A DNA stretch of 29,784 bases from Geosiphon pyriformis (lineage: Eukaryota > Glomeromycota > Glomeromycetes > Archaeosporales > Geosiphonaceae): assembly GCA_016748015.1 (NCBI GenBank), contig JAAOMT010000545.1, positions 6,346 to 36,129 on the forward strand, written 5' to 3'. A program made the position numbers and the translations under genes. Position 1 is the stretch's first letter. Every line of letters begins with the position of its first letter. The notes below the pieces were generated by a model that saw only the letters and a program-made list of their open reading frames with translations, made no database searches and was not told the DNA's origin. Of the stretch, positions 1-7,499 are shown one piece after another.

Positions 1-320
1 TTAAAATTTTTAATTCAGAAAAAAATTTAACTTAATTTTTATAGCTCATCCTCAATTACTCGTTTCACAATTTTTATAATTTGTTGCTTAATTTTTCAAT
101 ACAAAGTTCTCTGAGTTTTGGGATTTTGGGATTTGGGATTGATCCGAGTAAACGTTTGCCCCTATTATCAACATATATTCAATGACTGTGAGGTTGGCCT
201 TAATCTCGCTAATTTAGTAAACAAACCTCCCACATTGCATGATTATCATGATCATCTCTAACTTATCACCAATTTATGATTTACCAACTACACTATACAG
301 TCTCCGATTTAAGGCCTTTT
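1..320 (-). pseudogene. Inverted 3' tail fragment of a Sel1-type gene (copy 0)
   Basis: Read on the minus strand, about 1-170 matches the last coding codons and 3' flank of the two kinase-Sel1 pseudogenes in this window (5828-5960 and 25365-25500). The shared signature is ACTCGGATCAATCCCAAATC followed by the ATTAAAGAATAAGGCAAC-like end. Upstream of that tail (about 170-320) the sequence no longer matches the Sel1 genes. It does match 3235-3385, so the fragment is chimeric and exists in two copies in the same orientation. No open frame survives. It is a truncated relic, probably dispersed with the repeat family described below. Confidence 0.7.
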
Positions 321-399
321 GTCTCTTTTACTCATACCATATTTGCATTATAATCTGAAAGCTCTACCTTTTGAAGAGATAGACAATTTATCTTTCGCA

Positions 400-1160
400 T
401 TTCATTTATAAGTTGTGACTGCCTGTTTTGACAACTTATTGTATCTGAAGACGATCCAGCTAGAAATTTTACACCATTCATGGAAGCTGTTTACAAATTC
501 ATTAAAAAGGTAATGTTTTTAAAAAGAAATAGTTTAGTTACCAGCAATAGTGTAGTTACCAACGCACTGCAAAAGTATCTGACCTCAATAATTCTTTGTA
601 AGCAAATTTGGAGCCCCAAGATTTTTCGAAGACAAAGAGCAATATAAATGCTGATCATTAATACTTTTTATAGATTGGTAGATATTCTATATGAGATATT
701 TCATTGTCATCAAGTTTCATGTCTCCCATCATTTTTTAAAATAAGCATCCCAAAGTCCCAAAACTTGGACTTGAAGATACAGCAAAGTACATCCATTCTA
801 GTAAGTCTACAGCCATTTATTAGGTTAAAAGATGGGAGAAACAAACCAACACTAAAAGTTTGCGGTTTCTTGGATGAAAATTGTTCTAGTCTGTTAAAAA
901 TTCAAATAAAAAAGAATTCTTAATTACCTATGTATCAAGTTATGAAGTCGGAATACTTTTGTGGTGTACTGTATTAGCGTGTATCGTCCTCTGCTATATG
1001 ACATCTGTCCTACTCTATTATTACAGTCGTAAGATGAATGTACTTAATCCGTCAGATTAAGCATGGAAATCTAATGGAAAGAGCACGAAAAATAATAAAA
1101 GCTGAAAATGAGCATCAAATTTCTGATCTAAAGTCAATACTGAACCGATCATAAAATATT
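400..1160 (+). pseudogene. Unidentified decayed multi-exon gene
   Basis: Three short plus-strand stretches look coding against the AT-rich background. The first runs 432-509, reads ...EDDPARNFTPFMEAVYKFIKK, and ends exactly at a plausible splice donor (AAG|gtaatg at 510). The second is about 552-647, containing NALQKYLTS and, one frame over, KFGAPRFFEDKEQYKC. The third is an ATG-initiated 38-residue ORF at 1038-1154 with a Lys/Glu-rich, helix-prone end (HQISDLKSILNRS). No continuous frame joins them and stops intervene, so I read the region as one or more degraded genes. An ATG ORF at 648-923 (91 aa) lies in the same zone, but its composition is not convincing on its own. I recognise no family. 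Confidence 0.35.
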
Positions 1161-1839
1161 TCTTTGGTTTTATAAAAAATAAAATTCTAATTCAATAAAA
1201 TTTTGAATGTGTGCTAAAATTAATTGAATAAAAATCTAATGTTATATGTTATAATAAACATTATTATGATGTTATTTGGCCCTATCACTCCATTACTACA
1301 ATATGATTTTCATTTTAGAAAATTCATATGTAAATATTTTAAAATAATTAATGTATTAAGTTATTTTTTAACAAACATAATATTAAATTTGTTTACTTTT
1401 TACAATTTTTAATATTATAATATCCATATATTATATTAAATGATAAAAAAAGTATAACAATAAATTTGCTTATAATTATACAAAAATTAAATAGAATAAA
1501 TAAATAGTTTTTTTAAAATATAAAATTAGAAAAATTTATAATATATACGTGTATATGTTTTTTTAAAACAGAATATTAAATTAATTTGATTGAATAACTT
1601 GGAATTTAATAAATACAATAGAAATTATCAATTTTTTTATATTTATTTTTTCCAAAACAAATCCTTATTTAAATTATTTTTGCTAAAACACAATTAAATA
1701 ATGAATGGTTGATATAAATTAATTTTGTTTGATTTTAAAAAAACAGATTATAAACACAAAATCATTATTATTATTATTATTATTATTACTATTATTATTA
1801 TTATTATTATTTTATTATTATTAGTTTTTTTAAGTTTGT
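1161..1839. other. AT-rich gene-free stretch
   Basis: Almost pure A/T sequence with no convincing coding frame, bordering the left arm of the large inverted repeat. It includes one ATT microsatellite, listed separately. Short frames rich in Ile, Phe, Asn and Lys are what base composition alone would give. Confidence 0.6.
1764..1823. repeat. (ATT)n microsatellite
   Basis: About 15 nearly uninterrupted ATT units with a single ACT variant, then a short imperfect continuation. The poly-Ile frame across it is a composition artefact. Confidence 0.9.
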
Positions 1840-2356
1840 GTTCTTTTTTTTTTAATTTAAAACTTTATAAGTTTGCATTTTATATAACAATAGCTTTGAC
1901 TAATTTCTTTCAAAATAATTAAATTTTCTAATAGCTATACAAATATAATTCAAAGAATTTAAGAGAATTTTCTTTTAAATCTTATTTCTAATAAGAAATA
2001 GATTATTTGGTGTTTTTGAATTTTTTAGTGAATTAAATAAAAATTATTTTATAACTACTAATTAGATGAATAAATATATAATTTTTGTTTATAACAAACT
2101 ATTGCTATGATTTTCGTAAATAGAAAAGCATTTTCAATCAAAGAATTCTTTGCGAAACGATTACTAGTTTTCGTTCTAAAAAAAATTGCTTATAAAAAAA
2201 GTATTACTAATAAAAAAAATATCCAAAGTTCTTATTTCGAATCCTATCTTTAATTATTTACTAATTATTTATAGAATAATGAGAGAGAAGACTAACTTTT
2301 TTACCATTTAAAATATCAAACACGAATAAATAAGAAGTTTTCTATTATCAATTCCT

Positions 2357-2476
2357 ATGTTAACATCCTATGGAACTACTCTTGTGAGTATTTTTTCGGG
2401 ATCTGCTGTTTCTGTATTTGCAGGTCTACTCAGCAGAATGGATTTTAATCAGTTTATTAGTAGCTATTTAGGCTAA
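2357..2476 (+). CDS. Small ORF in left inverted-repeat arm (39 aa)
   Basis: ATG-to-TAA frame of 39 codons beginning MLTSYGTTLVSIFSGSAV. The corresponding place in the opposite arm (6776-6916, minus) encodes a homologous 46-residue peptide. The first 117 nt align without an indel, but I count about 13 codon differences that change the amino acid against about 4 silent ones, so there is no sign of purifying selection. It is more likely a surviving piece of an old exon than a working micropeptide. An embedded GTGAGT...TTTGCAG pair about 40 nt apart mimics a tiny intron. Function unknown. Confidence 0.25.
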   Translation: MLTSYGTTLVSIFSGSAVSVFAGLLSRMDFNQFISSYLG

Positions 2477-2489
2477 ATAACGTCATTTT

Positions 2490-2856
2490 CCTTTATTTAA
2501 TGTCGCCGGATAGTCTTCGCACCGTTCCGGAAGGGTTATGTCATACTGGATGAAAAAAAACATAGTTTTACATCATTTCGGATGGAAGATTTACATCATA
2601 TCAGATGGGTAGATTTACATCTTATCAGATGGGTTAATTAGCGTCATCTTCCATCGACGGATAGTTTTATGTCTTCCCGGACAGATAATCTATATTTGAT
2701 TTACCCCACACAGGGTTTGAACCCTGGACAGGAGGGTTTAATCAAATATTTGAGTGCCGCGCTTTCCTTCCTAAGACAATTTGCCTTAACTAATTTTTAT
2801 GTCAAAAACCTTCCCTATAACCTGAAACTTTGAGTATTACTGGTTAGGACCAATAG
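2490..2856 (-). repeat. tRNA-like/SINE-like module, copy R1
   Basis: Minus-strand copy of a module also at 6123-6484 and 25763-26120. It contains a perfect 11-nt B-box-like element GGTTCAAACCC (2713-2723, minus) within a T-arm-like CAGGG-TTCAAAC-CCTG arrangement. A weaker A-box-like TTGTCTTAGGAAGG and an AAGCGCGGCACTCA stretch lie 5' of it. Distal to this are tandem units of about 24 nt of the type CCCATCTGATAWGATGTAAA. The acceptor stem does not pair well, so this is not a functional tRNA gene. It fits a tRNA-derived SINE or an RNA polymerase III promoter relic. Confidence 0.5.
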
Positions 2857-3389
2857 GATTGGAATGTCAAAAAATGAATAATCTTTCTAATATATTTTAG
2901 AAAATAACATAGCTTTGAGCGTGTTTATGTTTTGTGTTTATCTAAAATGACTTTTTAGACATAAATTTTATACAGTGAAAATATATTAAATACTCAATTC
3001 GTAAGAAATATTTAGAAGTTCAGAAAATTTCAGAACATTAATTTGTGAAAGAATTTATTATTGTTTCCATCATTCACTTTAAGGTTTTTAATTCAGAAAA
3101 AAAAGTTTAAATTAATTTTTATAACTCATCCTCAATTACTCGTTTCACAATTTTTATAATTTGTTGCTTAATTCTTTAATACAAAGTTCTCTGAGATTTG
3201 GGATTTGGGATTTGGGATTGATCCAAGTAAATTTTTGCCTCTATTATCAAAATATATTCAATAACTGTGAGGTTGGCCTTAATCTCGCTAATTTAGTAAA
3301 CAAACCTCACATATTGCATGATTATCATGATCGTCTCTAACTTATCACCAATTTATAATTTACAAATTATACTAAACAGTCCCCGATTA

Positions 3390-5888
3390 GGGACTTTTTA
3401 GACAATCAATAATACATTTTAGTTTGCCCAAGATATCACAAATGGAGTTGCATGTTTGCATAGTGAAAATATTATTCATTGAGACTTGGTTAGTAAATTT
3501 ATATTTGGCTAATTATCAAGAAAGTTTTACCATTTTCTAAATTTCTAATTATAACATACCTCAGAACTCCCTAAATATTCTCGTTCATAGAGACACTATA
3601 AAGATTGGTGACTTTGGCCTATCCAAAGATATCAAAAAGAATAAAATTGCTTTTCTGTAGTTTGTGGTCATCCATCATACGTAGAGCCACAATGTTTTTT
3701 GAAACAAAATTATGAACGTGATCAAAAATCTGATATATACATAGTATTGGCGTTATTTATTGGGAATTAACCAGTGGCCGTCCGCCGTTCAATAGTAGTC
3801 AAAATTGGAATGTCGAGGGTATAAATTATCTCTTATGATGTTATTTTCATAAAAATTTACTTATTAGATGCTTTCTTAATTTTCTATTATTTTAAAGTTC
3901 AAATTGCTCACGGTAAACAAGAAACATCAATTCCCAGGACATCAGAGAAATATGTAAAACTCTATACAGAATGTTGAGATAGTGAACCAACCAAGTGTCC
4001 AGATATTGAAGAAGCATCCCAAAGGCTTTGAAAAATTGAATGGGCGGAAACTCCCATGAGCACAACTGATAAGATGATGGAGTTAAATGTTTCTTCTTTG
4101 CATATTAACAATGATTATAACAATAACAGAAGCAACAACAACAATAATAGTAATAGTTTTAGCACTATTGACCCAATTCATTCCACCACTAACAACAATA
4201 TATCTAGCATTACTGAACCAATTTATCCGACCACTAGCTACCCTTCTTCAAATAATTCTGCACTAATTGATGCCACAACATGTTATCCCTCTTCAAACAC
4301 CTCTGCACCAACTCATCTCACTAATAGTTATCCTTCTCCCAATAACTCTACACCAATTCATCCCACTGATATTCATCCTTTGCCAAACACCTCTGAATCG
4401 ACTCATGCAACAAGTAATCCCCCTTCAATTAACTCTCCATCAGACCATTCAACTAATAATTATCCCTCTATAAACCCACCAGCACCAATTCATTCCCCGA
4501 ATAGTTATCCCTCTTCAAACACCTCTGCACCAACTCATCACACTAATAGTTATCCTTCTCCCAATAACTCTAGACCAATTCATTCCACAAATAATTATCA
4601 TTTCCCAAACACCTCTGAATCGACTCATGCAACAACTAGTAATCTCCCTTCAAATAACTCTACATCAGACCATTCAACTAATAATTGTCTCCCTCCAAAC
4701 ACCTCTGTACCAATTCATTTCCAGACTAGTTATCCCTCTTCAAACAACTCTGCACCAAACCATTCAACTAATAGTTATTTATCACTAAACCATCCACCAA
4801 TTAATTTAATGACTAGTCATCCCCCTGCACCAAACCATTTAACTAATAATTATCCATTTTCAAACACATCACCACCAACTCATTTGACGACTAATCATCT
4901 CCCTCCAACACTTCTGTACCAATTTACTTCTACTCTTTAAACACTTTTGTACCAATTGATTCGTCGACCAATCCCTCTTTCAACAACTTTGCACCAATTC
5001 ACTCCACAACCAGTCATCCCCCTCCAAATACCTCTGTACCAATTTATTCCTCCTCTTCAAACACTTTTGTACCAATTGATTTGTCGACCAATCCCTCTTC
5101 CAACAACTTTGCACCAATTTACTCCATAACTAGTCATGGCCTCCCAAACACTTCTGCACCAATTTATTTCACAAATAATTATCCTCTTCCGAACAATTCT
5201 GTACCAATTCATTCCGCAAATAGCTACAGCCTCTCAAACACCTTTATGCCAAATCATTCCACAAATAATTATCCCTCAAACAACCCTGCACCAAACTATT
5301 AAACTAATATTTCTAGCTTTCCAAACACCACTGAACTTTATATCAATAATTCAAGAGAGAAAACTTTAATTAATCATTATTTGGAAATTGCAAACAAGAC
5401 TGTAAATACTGCCCTCCCTGATCGACAAATGAGTCAAAATATTACGGATTATCTAAGAGCAAATTATGTCACTCCAGAATCCATTTTTAACATTTTGAAT
5501 GCTGATATCAAAAATCCTCCCCAATATATATTTCTTTTTGGTCTTTTCTATGTGTATGGAATTGGCACCAGTGTTAATTCAGCAAAGGCTTTTAAAGCTT
5601 ATACATTAGGTGCCAATGAAAGAGTTATATTAGCAGAGGTATATTTAGCTGTTGCTTATACTATGGGGTCAGGCACTACTATGCGCTCTAATGCACTATC
5701 AAAGGATTGCTAACCATGGACATCTATTGGGACAAGTTCTTTTTGGGATGGCATATGAACAAGGAATTGGGACAGTACCGAATTTTCTCATGGCTAGTCA
5801 ATACTATATACAGACAGCCAAACGTTTATTCGGATCAATTCCAAATCCCAAATCCCAAATCTCAGAGAACTTTGTATTAAAGAATTAA
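3390..5888 (+). pseudogene. TKL kinase-repeat-Sel1 pseudogene A
   Basis: The kinase part begins at FAQDITNGVACLHSENIIH (about 3422) and the catalytic HRD is interrupted by TGA (3480-3482). Intron 3489-3564 follows, then NSLNILVHRDTIKIGDFGLSK with the DFG motif. Two frameshifts (near 3652 and at 3741) flank CGHPSYVEPQCF and precede SIGVIYWELTSGRPPF. A second intron is 3819-3897, and the C-lobe VQIAHGKQE...KCPDIEEASQRL has TGAs at 3975 and 4029. A 294-aa frame (4056-4940) of 15-residue repeats follows and is ended by a 1-nt deletion near 4908. A TAA at 5300 precedes the Sel1 part (YGIGTSVN, YEQGIGTVPN), which is frameshifted near 5700. Active TKL kinases phosphorylate proteins and Sel1 repeats are scaffold-like helical pairs, but this copy is dead. 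Its N-lobe is missing. Confidence 0.85.
4185..5330 (+). repeat. 45-nt (15-residue) coding minisatellite in pseudogene A
   Basis: Tandem units of 45 nt encode about 15 residues with consensus near PNTSAPIHSTNNYPS. Conserved positions are Pro-Ile/Thr-His, Thr-Asn and Tyr-Pro. Units drift in sequence but hold the period, some being shortened. Compared with copy B there is an extra 120-nt duplication: the stretch starting at 4914 (CTGTACCAATTTACT) recurs from 5034 (CTGTACCAATTTATT). The linker joins the kinase to the Sel1 region and is probably disordered. Confidence 0.85.
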
Positions 5889-6122
5889 GCAACAAATTAT
5901 AAAAATTGTGAAACGAGTAATTGAAAATTTAATTAAAATTTTTTATTCTGAATTAAAAATTTTAAATATTACTGAAGGTGAATGATCTAAAAAGTTATTT
6001 TAGACAACCACAAAATATAAACACAATCAAAGCTATGTTATTTTCTAAAATTTATTAGAAAGATTATTCATTTTTTGAAATTCCTTCTTTCTGTTTTAAG
6101 TTTTAATTAGAAGCAAGATCTT

Positions 6123-6484
6123 ATTGGTCCTAACCAGTAATACTCAAAGTTTCAGGTTATAGGGAAGGTTTTTGACATAAAAATTAGTTAAGGCAAATTG
6201 TCTTAGGAAGGAAAGCGCGGCACTCAAATATTCGATTAAACTCTCCCATCCAGGGTTCAAACCCTGTGTGGGGCAAATCAAATATAGATTATCTGTCCGG
6301 GAAGACATAAAACTATCCGTCGATGGAAGATGACGTTAATTAACCCATCTGATAAGATGTAAATCTACCCATCTGATATGATGTAAATCTTCCATCCGAA
6401 ATGATGTAAAACTATGCTTTTTTTCATCCAGTATGACGTAACCCTTCCGGAACGATGTGAAGACTATCCGGCGACATTAAATAA
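6123..6484 (+). repeat. tRNA-like/SINE-like module, copy R2
   Basis: Plus-strand copy. B-box-like GGTTCAAACCC lies at 6254-6264 and a weak A-box-like TTGTCTTAGGAAGG about 55 nt upstream. From about 6343 to 6411 there are three tandem units of about 24 nt (CCCATCTGATAAGATGTAAA, CCCATCTGATATGATGTAAA, CCATCCGAAATGATGTAAAA). TGACGT hexamers recur (6331, 6434, 6510). The block lies immediately 3' of the Sel1 pseudogene and matches copy R3 closely. Confidence 0.5.
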
Positions 6485-6775
6485 ACCCATCATATCTGTC
6501 AAAGGAAAATGACGTTAATCACCATTTTCAATGATGATAATAATTATGACCCCTAAACATAATATAAAAGTATTTTTTTATGGCCTAGTGAAAATAATAT
6601 GTTTCGCAATTAAACTAGCTAAAAGAATAAAAAAAGATAAAGAGGGTATTTAATCCAAATCCACGGCTTTGACAAAATTATTTAGCCAAATTTGAAAAAT
6701 ATAGCTTTTTTCGAACGATACGTCTAATATTTTCCTTGGCAATCTGTTTTCAGTTTTTCGTTATCATGATTTATG

Positions 6776-6916
6776 CTACTCCAAAATAAAATATGAGGGA
6801 ACCAAATAGCTACCAATAAACTCATCACAATCCATCCTGGTGAATAAACCTGCAAATACGGAAACAGCAAATTCCGAAAAAATACCTCCAAGAGTAGTTT
6901 CATAGGATGTTAACAT
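6776..6916 (-). CDS. Small ORF in right inverted-repeat arm (46 aa)
   Basis: Minus-strand ATG (6914-6916) to TAG frame beginning MLTSYETTLGGIFSEFAV and ending SYLVPSYFILE. It is homologous to the ORF at 2357-2476 in the opposite arm. Frame and length are kept across the aligned 117 nt, but most differences are amino-acid changing. The reading is the same: a relic exon or a non-functional small ORF. Confidence 0.25.
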   Translation of the reverse strand: MLTSYETTLGGIFSEFAVSVFAGLFTRMDCDEFIGSYLVPSYFILE

Positions 6917-7499
6917 AAGAGAAAATCCTTCGTCTTTTCGTAATGGACATTTTCAATAGTAAAAAACTGAAGTGCTCTCTCTCATTTTTTTTTATCTTAT
7001 TAGCAAATAATTAAATTCGTTTAATTAAAAACTAAGTAATATCTGAGATAGCTTTCAGAATAAAGCTCTAAATCTTTATACTTATTTGTAAAATTTCTTT
7101 TATAAGTGACTTTTTTTTAAAATTAAAACTATTAATCATTTCATAATTAATTTTTTGATTGAAAATTCTTTTCTTTTTACGAAATCATAGAAATAGTTTA
7201 TTATAATTAAAAAGTATACATTTATTCATTTTATGAGTAGTTATAAAATAGTTTTTAGCTATTATGTATTTGATTTCTATTTAATTCACTAAAAATCCGT
7301 AATTTACTCAAAAACACAAAAAAATTTGTTTCTTATTTTAATAAATTCAGCAATATTTATATTTAAAAATTTAAAATAAGATCAGTTAATAATATTTGTA
7401 CAGCTATTATAATCTTTACTTATTTTCAAGAAATTGGTAAAAGCATTGTTATATAAAAAGCAATCTCACAAAGTTTTAAATTAATTAGCTACATAGCAA

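Larger units (their letters stand above)
1840..3390 (-). repeat. Left arm of large inverted repeat
   Basis: The reverse complement of this segment aligns with 5830-7480. From the inner end outward it carries the Sel1-gene tail (3090-3235), the 3' flank, the tRNA-like module (about 2490-2856), a small ORF (2357-2476) and an AT-rich outer part. That outer part still matches, for example around 2080-2150 against 7155-7220 (GATTGAAAAT.CTTTTCT.TTTACGAA). Relative to the right arm it lacks about 290 nt near 2480 and about 33 nt near 2860, and it retains about 140 nt that the right arm has lost. The outer part is clearly more diverged than the inner part. Confidence 0.75.
3390..6712 (+). repeat. Segmental duplication unit A (with 23150-26290)
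   Basis: The whole stretch from the kinase relic through the 45-nt repeats, Sel1 tail and tRNA-like module corresponds in order and orientation to 23150-26290. By eye roughly nine of ten bases agree in conserved parts, with indels in AT-rich parts. The two units are about 20 kb apart. Junctions do not show an obvious target-site duplication. Confidence 0.8.
5830..7480 (+). repeat. Right arm of large inverted repeat
   Basis: Begins in the Sel1 tail of pseudogene A and pairs with the reverse complement of 1840-3390. The inner part to about 6712 is also present in direct orientation at about 25365-26290. The outer part (6776-7480) is shared only with the left arm, including AGCATTGTTATATAAAAAGC (from 7441) against its counterpart near 1880. 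Homology fades into AT-rich sequence, so the outer limit is approximate. Confidence 0.75.

Noticed and set aside
1725-1922. 65-aa plus-strand frame rich in Ile and Leu
   Set aside because: It is the translation of an ATT microsatellite and flanking A/T sequence and has no proper ATG start.
3652-3742. Shared frameshifts as programmed recoding or tiny introns
   Set aside because: The bases between the jumps encode the conserved kinase segment CGHPSYVEPQCF, no slippery-site structure is evident, and both copies also carry private stops, so pseudogenisation is simpler.
4267-5369. Several alternative-frame ORFs (HQLISLI- and LYQFIPQ-type repeats) over the 45-nt repeat array
   Set aside because: They are out-of-frame readings of the same minisatellite. 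The frame with the Pro-Ile-His and Tyr-Pro pattern continues into the Sel1 region and is shared with copy B.
6190-6275. A functional tRNA gene
   Set aside because: The T-arm is good, but the acceptor stem does not pair, no clean anticodon stem is visible, and all three copies sit in duplicated repeat blocks.
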